The translations under genes and the position numbers were made by a program. Below the pieces are notes generated by a model. That model was not told the origin of the DNA, made no database searches, and saw only the letters and a list, made by a program, of their open reading frames with translations. From the NCBI RefSeq assembly GCF_012184385.1, contig NZ_VSRL01000036.1:1-56235 (forward strand): a stretch of 56,235 bases of DNA, in the 5' to 3' direction. How positions within the stretch are numbered: the stretch's first letter is position 1; each line of letters opens with the position of its first letter. The DNA comes from Lentzea indica. GTDB lineage: Bacteria; Actinomycetota; Actinomycetes; Mycobacteriales; Pseudonocardiaceae. Shown piece by piece: positions 35,110 through 44,971 of this stretch.

Positions 35110-35696
35110 TGGAACCTGCTGCTGGTCACAAGCGTCCCCGTGACGTGAGGCGACCAGTACCACTCATCGTGATCGGGCTCGTCGCGATCGCCGCCGCGGT
35201 CGTGCTGGGCGCCGTCGTGCCCGAGGAGTACCAGCTCGCTGTGCTGGTCCCCGGCTGCCTTCTGTCGCTCGCGTTCGCGTGGGGTGTCGGCAAGCTCGGC
35301 CCGGCGTGGCTGGTGCTGCCCGCGTTCATGGCCGTGATCCCCGGCACAGCGGTGCTGGTCGGCGACGGTCACCGCGCGTTGATGGACGTCCTCGCCACAG
35401 GCGAGACGTGCGTGATCAAGAACGTCGAGGAACTGCCGGGACCGGACAACCCGGCGTTCGCGCACCACATCACCTGCCCCGACGGCGCTGAGCTGCGGAT
35501 CGTGGTGCTGGGCGAGCAGGACAAGAAGATGCAGCCCGGTCCGGCGACCGTGCTGCGCCATCCGGTGATGCGGCCGTTGCTCGCCGATCGCAACGACTGG
35601 TCCACCGAGTGGGTCTTCGGTGTGCCTCTCGCCGTCTTGCTGCTGCTGATCTGTGCAACCACACTGCGGGCGCGCAGAGTGATGAGGCAGGCTTAG
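35109..35696 (+). CDS. Membrane protein of unknown function
   Basis: A 195-residue protein, starting at an ATG that overlaps the GT2 stop (TGATG). Hydrophobic helices lie at about 18-37, 42-60 and 64-84, followed by a soluble region of about 85 residues with a Cys pair (ETCVIKNVEELPG, HHITCPDGAEL) and a last helix at about 168-186. The pattern suggests an extracytoplasmic loop with a possible disulfide. I do not recognise a family. The tight linkage to glycosyltransferases suggests a role in wall polysaccharide assembly. Confidence 0.7.
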   Translation: MEPAAGHKRPRDVRRPVPLIVIGLVAIAAAVVLGAVVPEEYQLAVLVPGCLLSLAFAWGVGKLGPAWLVLPAFMAVIPGTAVLVGDGHRALMDVLATGETCVIKNVEELPGPDNPAFAHHITCPDGAELRIVVLGEQDKKMQPGPATVLRHPVMRPLLADRNDWSTEWVFGVPLAVLLLLICATTLRARRVMRQA

Positions 35697-35699
35697 CGC

Positions 35700-38190
35700 G
35701 TGGATCGAGCATCTCTGCCCGTCGTGTCCGTCGTCGTCGTCAACTACCGGGGCGCGGAGGACACCATCACCTGCGTGCGCGGGCTGGCCGAGGTGGACTA
35801 CCCGGCCGAGCTGCTTCAGGTGATCGTCGTCGACAACGAGGCGCACGACACCGCACGGTTGAAGGCGGAACTGCCCGCGGCCAAGATCGTCACGTCTGCG
35901 CAGAACCTCGGTTTCGCGGGCGGCTGCAACCTCGGCGTCGAGCACGCCACGGGTGGGGTGCTCGCGTTGCTGAACAACGACGCGCGCGCGGACCGGAACT
36001 GGGTCAAGACCGCGATCAGGGTCTTCCACGCAGAACCGTCGGTCGGCGCGGTCGCGAGCAAGGTGCTCGACTGGGACGGCGAGAAGATCGACTTCGTCGA
36101 CGGCGGGCTGACCTGGTTCGGCATGGGGTACAAGCGGCACGCCGGCCAGGACGACGACGGCGCCCACGACGCCCCGAAGGACGTGCTGTTCGGCACCGGC
36201 TCTGCGCTGTTCGTGCGCACGGAGGTCTACCGCGAGCTCGGCGGGTTCGACGAGCGGTTCTTCATGTTCTACGAGGACGTCGACCTCGGCTGGCGGATGA
36301 ACCTGCGCGGCTGGCGGGTCCGCTACGAGCCGGCGTCGCTCACGTTCCACCGCCACCACGCGTCGATGAGCTCGATCGACCACAGCCGCGAGCTGTACCT
36401 GCTGGAGCGCAACGCACTCGCGGCGCTGTACAAGAACTTCTCCGACGAGACGCTCGCCAAGGTGCTGCCTGCCGCGCTCGCGCTGTGCGTGCGCAGGGCG
36501 ACCGCGCGCGGTGAGATCGACCCGACGCAGCTGGAGATCACCCGCCGGCCGTCGGACCCCGCGCTCGACCGCGAGCCGGTCGGGGTGTCCCGTCAGGCGC
36601 TGGCGGGGTTCCTCGCGATCGACCAGTTCGTCGAGCTGATGCCGTCGCTGGCCGAGTCGCGCAAGGCCGAGCAGGCCGCGCGCCGGCTGTCGGACACCGA
36701 CCTGGTTCCGTTGATGCGCAAGGCGTTGGAACCCGCCTATCCCCTGCCGCGCTACCTCGCGGCGCACGACATCCTCGTCGACGTGCTCGGTCTGGACGAC
36801 GTGTTCGGCAAGCCGCGCAAGATCCTCGTGATCACCGGCGACGCGATCTCCGACCGGATGGCGGGCCCCGCGATCCGCGCCTGGCACATGGCGGACGTGC
36901 TGTCCGGCGAGCACCAGGTGCGCCTGGTCACGACCAACCCGCTGTGCGCGCCGCCGGACGCGCCGTTCGCCGTCGAGCGGGCCCGGCCGAAGGAGCTGCG
37001 ACGCACGTCGCGTGGGCGGACGTGATCGTGCTGCAGGGCCACGCGATGGAGATGGTCAGCGAGCTGAAGAAGGAGTCGTCGACCAAGATCGTGGTCTGCG
37101 ACATGTACGACCCGATGCACCTCGAGCTGCTGGAACAGGGCAAGGACGACACGGACGAGAAGCGCGCCCTCGACCTGGAGACCGTCACTCGGGTGCTGAA
37201 CACCCAGCTCGAGCGCGGCGACTTCTTCCTGTGCGCGTCGGAACGGCAGCGGCACTTCTGGCTCGGCCACCTCGCCGCGCTGGGCAGGCTCACGCCCACG
37301 TTGTACGACAACGACCCGACGACGCAGTCGCTGCTCGGCATCGTCCCCTTCGGACTGTCGGGCAAGCCGCCGCAGCGCACCGGCCCGGCGATCAAGGGCG
37401 TCGTTCCCGGCGTCACCGACGCCGACAAGGTCGTGATCTGGGCCGGCGGCGTCTACAGCTGGTTCGACCGCTGTCGCTGATCCGCGCGATGGACCACCTG
37501 CGGAAGCGGCAGCCGTCCGCGAAGCTGTACTTCCTCGGCATGAAGCACCCGAACCCCGAGGTGCCGGACATGGACATCGCCGGCCAGACGCGGGCGTTGT
37601 CCGCACGGTTGGGGCTGACCGGCGAGAACGTGTTCTTCAACGACGGGTGGGTGCCCTACACCGAGCGGCAGAACTGGCTGCTCGACGCGAACTGCGGTGT
37701 CACCACGCACTACGAGCACGTGGAGACCACGTTCGCGTTCCGCACGCGGGTGCTCGACTACCTGTGGGCCGGGCTGCCGATCGTCACCACGTCCGGCGAC
37801 TCGTTCGCGGACCTGGTGCTGCGCGAAGGTTTGGGCGTCGTCGTGCCGCCGGAGGACCCGGAGGCACTGGCCGACGCGCTGGAGAAGGTGCTCTACGACG
37901 AGGAGTTCGCGGCCGCGTGCCGTGAGCGCATCGCCGTCGTCCGAGAACGGTTCACCTGGGAGACGGCGCTCGCGCCGCTGGCGGAGTTCTGCCGCAACCC
38001 CAGGCCTGCCGCGGACCGTCTGCCGGGCTCCGCACCTCTGGTGCGCACACCGGAGTTGAGCAAGGCGGACAAGGTGAAGCGGGACCTGCGGCTGGTGCGC
38101 GAGTACCTGGACGCCGGTGGCCCGTCCGAGTTGGCCAAGCGGGCGACGGGGCGTCTGCGCAAGATTGCGCGTGGTGGACGTCATGGCTAG
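35700..38190 (+). pseudogene. Bifunctional GT2-GT4 glycosyltransferase fusion, broken by two frameshifts
   Basis: GTG 35700 opens a GT2 domain (about 1-270) with VVSVVVVNYRG, VVDNEAHDTA, ALLNNDARAD and FMFYEDVDLGWRM. A helical linker follows, then a GT-B domain from about 375: ILVITGDAISDRMAGPAIRAWHMADVL, DVIVLQGHAMEMV, VVIWAGGVYSWFDPLSLI, FFNDGWVPYTERQNWLLDANCGV, and DYLWAGLPIVTTSGDSFADLV. Frames break near 36996-37003 (about one C lost) and 37466-37471 (CCC to CC). Repaired, it is about 830 residues. Two transferase domains in one chain suggest sequential addition of two sugars to one acceptor. It ends 8 bp into the next gene. Confidence 0.85.
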
Positions 38191-39274
38191 ATCCCCGAAA
38201 CCCCTCTCCGTGCTGCTCGACGGCACACCCCTGCTCGGACATCGCACCGGAATCGGTCGCTACACAGCGGCACTGGCCGAAGAGCTGGCTTCCATGCCGG
38301 ACGAGGCCCACGTACGGGCGGTCGCTTTCACGTTGCGCGGCTGGCGCGCACTGCGGACCGTCTTGCCGCACGACGTCACCGCACGCGGCCTGCCCGTCTC
38401 CGCGCGGGCGCTGCGCGAGATGTGGCTGCGCGCGCCGTTCCCGCCGGTCGAGATGCTGGCGGGGTTCTCCGACGTCATGCACGCCACGAACTTCGTGCTG
38501 CCGCCGACGCTGCGAGCCGGCCGTGTGGTCACGATCCACGACCTGGCGTTCCTGGACAATCCAGGCGACCTGCCGCCGTCGGATCGCCGCCTGCCCGAGC
38601 TGGTGAAGCTGTCCGCTGTCAGGGCAAACGTGATCTGCACACCGACCGCGGCCGTCGCTTCCGTTGTGGCCGACCGGTTCTCGGTGCCGCTGGAGAAGAT
38701 CGTCGTGACGCCTCTGGGCGTCGATCCCGCGTGGTTCGCGTCGCGGCCGCCGTCCCCGACGTTGCGCGGCAGGCTGGGGTTGCCGTCGGAGTACCTGCTG
38801 TTCGTCGGCGCCGACGGGCCGCGCAAGGGGCTTCAGTACCTGATCAAGGCGCACGCCGCCGACCCGTCGCTGCCGCCGTTGGTGATCGTCGGGCCTGGCC
38901 GGTCCGGTGTGGACGGCCGGGTGCTGCGGACCGGATACCTGTCGGACGTGCATCTGCGGTCGGTCGTGGCCGGTGCCACCGCGTTGGTCTTGCCGTCGCG
39001 GGACGAGGGTTTCGGGCTGCCGGTGCTGGAAGCGCTGGCTTGCAACGTTCCTGTGGTGTGTTCGGACGTTCCCGCGTTGCGCGAGGTCGCCGGTGGGCAC
39101 GCGCTGCACGTGCCCGTCGGGGACGTCGAGGCGCTGGCCGACGGGCTGGCTCAGGCCGTTGCGGCGCCGACCACCCCCGAGGCTCAGTCCGAGCGGCGGG
39201 CGTACGCGTCCGGGTTCACCTGGCGGCGGTGCGCGGAGAAGACCGTCGAGGCGTACCGGCGGAGCAAGGCGTGA
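38183..39274 (+). CDS. Glycosyltransferase family 4 (GT-B)
   Basis: A 363-residue enzyme. N-domain: LLDGTPLLGHRTGIGRYTAALAEEL, MHATNFVLPP, VVTIHDLAFLDNPGDLP, NVICTPTAAVASVVADRF. C-domain: VTPLGVDPAWF, LFVGADGPRKGLQYLIKA, and VLPSRDEGFGLPVLEALACNVPVVCSDVPALREVAG with the E-x7-E motif. It resembles mannosyl- and other transferases acting on lipid-linked glycans. ATG 38183 overlaps the previous gene by 8 nt, indicating an operon with the two GT2 genes. A strong hairpin follows its stop. Confidence 0.92.
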   Translation: MARSPKPLSVLLDGTPLLGHRTGIGRYTAALAEELASMPDEAHVRAVAFTLRGWRALRTVLPHDVTARGLPVSARALREMWLRAPFPPVEMLAGFSDVMHATNFVLPPTLRAGRVVTIHDLAFLDNPGDLPPSDRRLPELVKLSAVRANVICTPTAAVASVVADRFSVPLEKIVVTPLGVDPAWFASRPPSPTLRGRLGLPSEYLLFVGADGPRKGLQYLIKAHAADPSLPPLVIVGPGRSGVDGRVLRTGYLSDVHLRSVVAGATALVLPSRDEGFGLPVLEALACNVPVVCSDVPALREVAGGHALHVPVGDVEALADGLAQAVAAPTTPEAQSERRAYASGFTWRRCAEKTVEAYRRSKA

Positions 39275-39276
39275 CG

Positions 39277-39304
39277 TGAGGCGTCAGAAAGTCCTGACGC
39301 CTCA
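39277..39304 (+). terminator. Hairpin terminator after the glycosyltransferase operon
   Basis: TGAGGCGTCAG (39277-39287) and CTGACGCCTCA (39294-39304) form a perfect 11-bp stem with a 6-nt loop, 3 bp after the stop. No T-run follows, which is common in actinobacterial terminators. The next 198 bp, to the rmlD stop at 39503, hold nothing I can support. Confidence 0.75.
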
Positions 39305-39502
39305 ACGGCTTCACCGAGAGTGCGGCCTCGGCGAGTGCTTGTCGAGCTGGCTCATCGACACCTGCCGAGAGCCCGTGACAACGGCAACGCACTTCAGGAA
39401 GCGCTGCCGATCGGAATCCGCTGTCGCGGGCCGCTGAGGATTGCGCCCGGAATCGAACATGCCGAACAGGTTCTCGCACTTGGAACGGCCGTGCCAGACC
39501 GG

Positions 39503-40351
39503 TCACTCCAATGGCGCAGCATCGGTACGGGGAGCTACCACGCCTGCCCGGAAAGCCTCCGAAAGGGCGCTGCGCCAGTGCGGCAACGGGCGCAATCCCG
39601 CTGCTTCCCACGCCGCGCCCGACAGCACCGAGTAGGCGGGCCGCGGGGCCGGTCGCGGAAACTCGGCCGTGGTGCAGGGCCGCACACGTGACGGATCGGC
39701 GCCGAGCTCCTCGAAAATCGCCTGTGCGAAACGGAACCACGTCGTCTCACCGCCGCCCGTTGCGTGCAGCAACCGCTGGGAAGGCAAAACCGAGGCGAGC
39801 TCGAGAAGCCCGGAAGCCAAGTCGCGCGACCACGTCGGCGAGCCGACCTGATCGTCCACAACGGACAACGACGGCCGCGAGGATTCCAGCGCTGCCATGG
39901 TCTTCACGAAGTTCGATCCGCCGACGCCGTACACCCACGCGGTGCGCACGACCCAGCCGCCCGCCTCCAGCACGCGGCGTTCGCCTTCGAGCTTCGTGCG
40001 GCCGTACGCGGACTTCGGGCCAACCGGGTCGGACGGCTCGTAGGGCCGCGTCCCGTCACCGGAGAACACGTAGTCCGTCGACACGTGGATCAACGGAACA
40101 CCAAGAGAAGCGCACGCCTCGGCGAGCAGACCCGGACCGACGGCGTTGACCGCGAACGCGCGATCCTCATCGGTCTCGGCCGCGTCGACGGCGGTGTACG
40201 CGGCACAGTTGATCACCGCGGAGGCGCCGGCCAGGTCCGAAGGACCCACAGCGGTGACGTCCAGCTCCGCGGAAGACACAGCACGGACATCGGGAGACAG
40301 GGCAGCGAGGTCGTGGCCGAGCTGGCCACGACCACCGGGAACGAGGATCAA
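39503..40351 (-). CDS. rmlD: dTDP-4-dehydrorhamnose reductase RmlD
   Basis: A 282-residue SDR enzyme. NAD(P)-binding GGRGQLGHDL starts at residue 6; NCAAYTAVDAAE, HVSTDYVFSGDG and the catalytic YGRTK follow. It reduces dTDP-4-keto-L-rhamnose to dTDP-L-rhamnose in the cytoplasm, the last step of rhamnose donor synthesis. The start is a TTG at 40351, 3 bp after the rmlB stop, so the two are co-transcribed. The enzyme supplies the donor for wall polysaccharide transferases encoded next door. Confidence 0.95.
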   Translation of the reverse strand: MILVPGGRGQLGHDLAALSPDVRAVSSAELDVTAVGPSDLAGASAVINCAAYTAVDAAETDEDRAFAVNAVGPGLLAEACASLGVPLIHVSTDYVFSGDGTRPYEPSDPVGPKSAYGRTKLEGERRVLEAGGWVVRTAWVYGVGGSNFVKTMAALESSRPSLSVVDDQVGSPTWSRDLASGLLELASVLPSQRLLHATGGGETTWFRFAQAIFEELGADPSRVRPCTTAEFPRPAPRPAYSVLSGAAWEAAGLRPLPHWRSALSEAFRAGVVAPRTDAAPLE

Positions 40352-40354
40352 CGC

Positions 40355-41341
40355 TCAGCCCTTCGCCGACTGAGCACGCTCCTTGAGCGGCTCCCACCAG
40401 GCACGGTTCTCGCGGTACCACTCGACCGTGTCCGCCAGTCCGACCTCGAAGTCGACCTGCGGCTTGTAGCCCAGCTCGGCGGAGATCTTGGAGATGTCGA
40501 CCGAGTACCGGCGGTCGTGGCCCAAGCGGTCCTGCACCGGCTCGACGAACGACCAGTCACGGCCCGTCGCTGCCAGCAGCCTCTCGGTCAACTCCCGGTT
40601 GGTGAGCTCGGTGCCGCCACCGATGTTGTAGATCTCACCCGGCCGGCCGCCCTCGGCGACCAGCTGGATGCCGCGGCAGTGGTCGTCGACGTGCAGCCAG
40701 TCGCGCACGTTCAGGCCGTCGCCGTAGAGGGGCACCTTCCTGCCATCGATCAAATTGGTGACGAAGACAGGAATCACCTTTTCGGGGAACTGGTACGGCC
40801 CGTAATTGTTCGAGCACCGAGTGATGCTCACGGGCAGTCCGTGAGTGCGGTGGAACGCACGCGCCAGCAGGTCCGAAGAGGCCTTGGAGGCCGAGTAGGG
40901 CGAGTTCGGCTCCAGGACGTGGTTCTCCGACCACGAACCGTCCTCGATGGAGCCGTAGACCTCGTCGGTCGAGACGTGCACGAACCTGCCCACACCCGCG
41001 TTCAGGGCGCCCTGCAGCAGCGTCTGCGTGCCCAGGACGTTGGTCAGCACGAAGTCAGCCGATCCGGTGATGGAGCGGTCGACGTGCGACTCGGCGGCGA
41101 AGTGCACCACGACGTCCACACCGCGCATCTGCTCGGCGACGACGGACGGGTCGCAGATGTCGCCCCGCACGAACTCGAACTTGCCCGCGACCGGCGCGAG
41201 GTTGGTCTCGCTGCCCGCGTAGGTGAGCTTGTCGAGCACCACCACTTCGGCGCCCGCGAAGGCCGGGTACGACCCGCTCACCAACTCCCGCACGTAGTGC
41301 GAGCCGATGAACCCGGCCCCACCTGTCACCAGTACGCGCAT
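40355..41341 (-). CDS. rmlB: dTDP-glucose 4,6-dehydratase RmlB
   Basis: A 328-residue extended SDR. VTGGAGFIGSHYVREL binds NAD; VHFAAESHVDRS, STDEVYGS and catalytic YSASKASSD follow, then NNYGPYQFPEKVIP. It converts dTDP-glucose to dTDP-4-keto-6-deoxyglucose. The ATG at 41341-41339 is in the expected place. It is first in the rmlB-rmlD unit and divergent from the LCP gene, sharing a 125-bp promoter region containing an A/T-rich stretch near 41425-41442. Confidence 0.96.
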   Translation of the reverse strand: MRVLVTGGAGFIGSHYVRELVSGSYPAFAGAEVVVLDKLTYAGSETNLAPVAGKFEFVRGDICDPSVVAEQMRGVDVVVHFAAESHVDRSITGSADFVLTNVLGTQTLLQGALNAGVGRFVHVSTDEVYGSIEDGSWSENHVLEPNSPYSASKASSDLLARAFHRTHGLPVSITRCSNNYGPYQFPEKVIPVFVTNLIDGRKVPLYGDGLNVRDWLHVDDHCRGIQLVAEGGRPGEIYNIGGGTELTNRELTERLLAATGRDWSFVEPVQDRLGHDRRYSVDISKISAELGYKPQVDFEVGLADTVEWYRENRAWWEPLKERAQSAKG

Positions 41342-41466
41342 GCCATTTCCTCCCGTGGTGTTCCCCGCTCGCAGTCTGTCACGTACCTAATCGTTGCAAC
41401 CCACAGCAACGTCACGTCGTCTGACTTATAAACGACTAAACTTGAGTTGTGGGGGAGGAAACGGCT

Positions 41467-43017
41467 GTGGAAGGCAGGAGTCTGCCGGTCAGGGTGGACG
41501 GCACCCGACCGTCGGCGGCCTTCCGCGCTTTCCTGCTGACGGGGAAGATCTTCATCGCACTCGTCTCGACGGCTGTGCTCCTCGTCACGTCCTACGGCTG
41601 GGGCAAGCTGCGGGCGGCCGACAACGGCATCGTCAAGACCGAGGTCATCCCCGACGACATCGCGAAGGACGCCGGGCGCAAGCCGCTCGACGGTGCCGTC
41701 GACATCCTCCTGGTCGGAATGGACAGCCGCACGGACGCGCAGGGCAACCCGCTGTCGAAGGAAGCGCTGGCGCTGCTCAACGGCGGGTACGCCGACGGCG
41801 AGCAGAACACCGACACGATGATCCTCGTGCACATCCCGGTCGACGGGACGCGCGCGGTCGCGATCTCGTTCCCGCGCGACTCCTACGTCGAGCTCGCGGA
41901 CGGGTTCGGCAAGCACAAGCTCAACTCGGCGTTCGCCCGCCAGCGCAACACGGTCGACCAGGAGATGCGCTCGAAGGGCGAGACGGACGAGCAGAAGATC
42001 CGCACCGAGTCGATGGCAGCCGGTCGCAAGACGCTGATCAAGACGATCGAGAACATGGCAGGCGGATCGGTGCGCATCGACCGGTACGCCGAGGTCAACC
42101 TGGCGAGCTTCTACGAGGTCACCAAGGCCATCGGCGGCGTGGAGGTGTGCCTGAAGGAGGCCACCTCCGACCGCGACTCCGGCGCGGACTTCAAGGCAGG
42201 CCCGCAGACCATCGACGGCAGGGCCGCGCTGTCGTTCGTGCGCCAGCGCAAGAACCTGCCCGGCGGAGACCTGGACCGGATCGTGCGGCAGCAGGTGTTC
42301 ATCGGGGCGCTGGCGAAGAAGGTGCTGTCGACCGGCACGCTGACGGACACCGACAAGCTCAACGGGCTGGTCGAGGCCGTGCAGAAGTCGGTGATCCTCA
42401 GCTCGGGCTGGGACATCACCACGTTCGCCGAGCAGATGCAGGGGCTGGTGGGCGGCAACTTCGAGTTCCGCACCATCCCGGTGGGCGACCCGACGGACAC
42501 CTACAGCGACGGCAACGTGCTGCCGGTGAACCCCGCGCAGGTGCGCCAGTTCCTCACCAACCTCGCCGCGGACAAGCCATCGTCGAGCAACTCGTCGTCA
42601 CCGACACCCACCACGAACCTGCCCGCGCCGCCGAACTCGTCCATCACCGTGCAGGTCTACAACGCGGCAGGGATCCAGGGTCTCGCGAACCAGGTGATGA
42701 ACACGTTGGCCGCCAAGGGTTTCAAGCGCGGTCCTGTCGGCTCGGCGCCTCAGAACAGCGACACCACCGTCGTGCGGTACGCGTCAGGCGAGGAGGGCTC
42801 CGCGCGCAAGGTCGCGGCCGAGCTCGGGCAGAACGTCACGGTCGAGGAGAACGCGTCAGTCCGAAAGGGACAGGTGCAGGTCTTCGTCGGCACCGACTAC
42901 CAGACACCGGACGACTCCGAGAACGCTGATCCGCAGGGTCTGCCAGACACGTCGACGGCATCGAGCGCGAGCAGCACCCCGCCGATCACGGCGGGCGGGC
43001 TGGTCTGCGTGAACTGA
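41467..43017 (+). CDS. LCP (LytR-CpsA-Psr) family ligase with C-terminal LytR_C domain
   Basis: About 516 residues from GTG 41467; an in-frame GTG at 41449 lacks the GGGAGG that precedes 41467. There is one N-terminal transmembrane helix (about 27-45). The LCP domain has DILLVGMDSRTDAQG, AVAISFPRDSYVEL, LNSAFA and the Arg-rich RQRKNLPGGDLDRIVRQQ, which bind the pyrophosphate of the lipid-linked substrate. A Ser/Thr/Pro linker then leads to a LytR_C domain (TVQVYNAAGIQGLANQVMNTL). LCP proteins attach lipid-linked polysaccharides to peptidoglycan outside the membrane. Synteny suggests the Rv3267-type ligase for arabinogalactan-like polymers. Confidence 0.93.
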   Translation: MEGRSLPVRVDGTRPSAAFRAFLLTGKIFIALVSTAVLLVTSYGWGKLRAADNGIVKTEVIPDDIAKDAGRKPLDGAVDILLVGMDSRTDAQGNPLSKEALALLNGGYADGEQNTDTMILVHIPVDGTRAVAISFPRDSYVELADGFGKHKLNSAFARQRNTVDQEMRSKGETDEQKIRTESMAAGRKTLIKTIENMAGGSVRIDRYAEVNLASFYEVTKAIGGVEVCLKEATSDRDSGADFKAGPQTIDGRAALSFVRQRKNLPGGDLDRIVRQQVFIGALAKKVLSTGTLTDTDKLNGLVEAVQKSVILSSGWDITTFAEQMQGLVGGNFEFRTIPVGDPTDTYSDGNVLPVNPAQVRQFLTNLAADKPSSSNSSSPTPTTNLPAPPNSSITVQVYNAAGIQGLANQVMNTLAAKGFKRGPVGSAPQNSDTTVVRYASGEEGSARKVAAELGQNVTVEENASVRKGQVQVFVGTDYQTPDDSENADPQGLPDTSTASSASSTPPITAGGLVCVN

Positions 43018-43084
43018 ATCTCCGGCGTAACGGGGTTCCGATAGTTAGGCTGAGGACACACATTCAGCACCTGGAGGACCAACC

Positions 43085-44278
43085 TTGAGCGCCGCTGCAC
43101 GCGCGAAGAAGACCGCACTGGTCGCCGGCCGCACGGTCGTCGCGCTTGTCGCTGTGACAACGTTGGCGTTCTCGGGCTACTTCTGGACGGCACTGCGGTT
43201 GGTGAAGCAGAACACCAACACCACGCAGATCCTCGAAGTGCTGGACGACATCCCGAACTCGCCGCCCGTCGAGGACGGCGCGATCGACATCCTGCTGGTG
43301 GGCAGCGACAGCCGAACGGACGCGCAGGGCCGTCCACTTCCCGCGGACGTGCTGCGCAAGTTGCGCACCGAAGGCACCGACACGGTGAACACCGACACGA
43401 TCATCGTGATGCGCATTCCGCGCAACGGCGGCAAGGCGAGCGCGATCTCCATCCCGCGGGACACCTACGTGCCGATCGCCGGCTATCAAGAGGACAAGAT
43501 CAATTCGGCGTACGGCGTGGTGAAGTACCTGACCGCCGAACGACTGCAGGCCGAGGGCGTGCGCGACCAGCAGGAGCGCGAACGCAAGTCGGACGAGGCC
43601 GGGCGCAAGGCGTTGGTGCAGGCGGTGCAGGATCTGACCGGAATGCGCGTCGACCACTACGCGGAGATCAACCTCTACGGGTTCTACCTGCTGACCGAGG
43701 TGATCGGCGGCGTGAAGGTGTGCCTGAAGGCAGGCACGTCGGATCCGAACTCCGGCGCGAACTTCCGCGCGGGCGAGCAGGTGATCTCGGGCGGCGACGC
43801 GTTGTCGTTCGTGCGGCAGCGGAACATGCCCGGTGGTGACCTCGGTCGCATCACGCGGCAGCAGGTGTTCATGTCCCAGGCGATGAAACAGCTGCTGTCC
43901 GCGGGCACGTTCACCGACGCCGGCAAGATGAACGGCCTCCTGGACGCGGTGTCGAAGTCCGTTGTCGTGGACGAGAAGCTCGACCTCGCAACGCTGGCCG
44001 CTCAGGCTCAGGGCCTCGCTTCCGGCAACGTGGAGTTCGCCACGATCCCGGTGACGAACATCGACGCTCGCAACGAGCGCGGCCAGAGCGTGGTCACGGT
44101 GGACCGCGAGGCGGTGAAGGCGTGGGTGGCCAAGCTGATCGGCGAGACGCCGAAGCCCGCTCCGTCGTCCACCACCCCCAGTACGCCCGCCAGGTTCGGT
44201 CCTGAGAAGCTGCTCTCGCTGGACGGCTTCCCCGCCGTGGCAGCCGCCGCCCAGCCGGATGTGCCCTGCGTCGACTAG
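43085..44278 (+). CDS. LCP family ligase without LytR_C domain
   Basis: A 397-residue paralogue of the previous gene with one N-terminal transmembrane helix (about 14-33). LCP motifs are DILLVGSDSRTDAQG, ASAISIPRDTYVPI, INSAYG and RQRNMPGGDLGRITRQQ. It lacks the LytR_C domain and ends with a short Ser/Thr/Pro linker and a Cys-containing tail (PDVPCVD). The TTG start has GGAGG ahead. Two adjacent LCP genes of different architecture could be partners or serve different polymers. The first LCP protein also ends with a Cys near the terminus (GLVCVN). Confidence 0.93.
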   Translation: MSAAARAKKTALVAGRTVVALVAVTTLAFSGYFWTALRLVKQNTNTTQILEVLDDIPNSPPVEDGAIDILLVGSDSRTDAQGRPLPADVLRKLRTEGTDTVNTDTIIVMRIPRNGGKASAISIPRDTYVPIAGYQEDKINSAYGVVKYLTAERLQAEGVRDQQERERKSDEAGRKALVQAVQDLTGMRVDHYAEINLYGFYLLTEVIGGVKVCLKAGTSDPNSGANFRAGEQVISGGDALSFVRQRNMPGGDLGRITRQQVFMSQAMKQLLSAGTFTDAGKMNGLLDAVSKSVVVDEKLDLATLAAQAQGLASGNVEFATIPVTNIDARNERGQSVVTVDREAVKAWVAKLIGETPKPAPSSTTPSTPARFGPEKLLSLDGFPAVAAAAQPDVPCVD

Positions 44279-44287
44279 GAGTGCCGC

Positions 44288-44971
44288 GTGAGTGTGACCG
44301 AGATCCTCTTCACGCCGTTGCTGAAGGCCGATCCCGGTCGTCCGCTGATCACGCACTACGACGACGCGGCGGGCACGCGGGTCGAGCTGTCCCGCGCGAC
44401 CATCGCGAACTGGGCGGCCAAGACGGCGAACTGGCTGCGCGACGAGCACGACGTCGAGCCGGGTGACCCGGTGGCGGTGCTGCTGCCCGCGCACTGGCAG
44501 ACGGCGGGTCTGCTGCTGGGCGCGTGGTGGTGCGGCGCCCGAGTCGTGGGCGCCGGTGTGAATGCGAAGGTCGCCGTCGTGCCGCCGGGCGGTACCGCGG
44601 ACGCGGACGTGGTGGCCGTGGCCTCGTTGCACCCCATGGGTTTGGGTTCCGGCGCGGCGGTCGACTACCTGGACGACGTGCGCTTGCACGGCGACGACTT
44701 CACGCCGTGGGAACCGACTCCTGGTTCGACCCCGGCGCTGGGTGAGTCCACTGTGGATGCTGTCGTCGCCAAGGCACGAGAGCTGGCCGCGAAGATGGAC
44801 TCGGAGCCACGCGTGCTGTCCACTTTGGAGTGGAATGTGCCTTCCGGTGTGCTGAAAGGGTTTCTCGCCGTGCTCGCGGCCGGCGGTTCACTGGTTCAGG
44901 TGAGCAGCCCCGACGCGGGCCTGATGGGCGCGCGCCGGGACAGCGAGAAGGTCACGCAGCAGCTGGGTTGA
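44288..44971 (+). CDS. TIGR03089 family protein (adenylate-forming-enzyme N-terminal fragment)
   Basis: A 227-residue protein resembling the N-terminal part of AMP-binding enzymes (DPGRPLITHYDDAAGTRVELSRATIANWAAKTANWL, then DPVAVLLPAHWQTAGLLLGAWWCGA), but lacking the ATP-binding core motifs and C-terminal domain. It is therefore unlikely to adenylate anything. The family is actinobacteria-restricted and sits next to LCP genes in mycobacteria (Rv3268) as here, so a wall-related function is inferred. It starts 9 bp after the LCP stop. Its 3' end overlaps the convergent DoxX gene by 20 bp. Confidence 0.8.
   Translation: MSVTEILFTPLLKADPGRPLITHYDDAAGTRVELSRATIANWAAKTANWLRDEHDVEPGDPVAVLLPAHWQTAGLLLGAWWCGARVVGAGVNAKVAVVPPGGTADADVVAVASLHPMGLGSGAAVDYLDDVRLHGDDFTPWEPTPGSTPALGESTVDAVVAKARELAAKMDSEPRVLSTLEWNVPSGVLKGFLAVLAAGGSLVQVSSPDAGLMGARRDSEKVTQQLG

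Noticed and set aside
34665..36914. 749-codon minus-strand frame across the GT2 genes
   Set aside because: The complementary strand encodes well-conserved glycosyltransferase motifs; this frame is an artefact of third-position GC bias.
39305..39502. Possible gene remnant between the glycosyltransferase terminator and rmlD
   Set aside because: No frame shows a family motif or start signal; treated as plain intergenic DNA.
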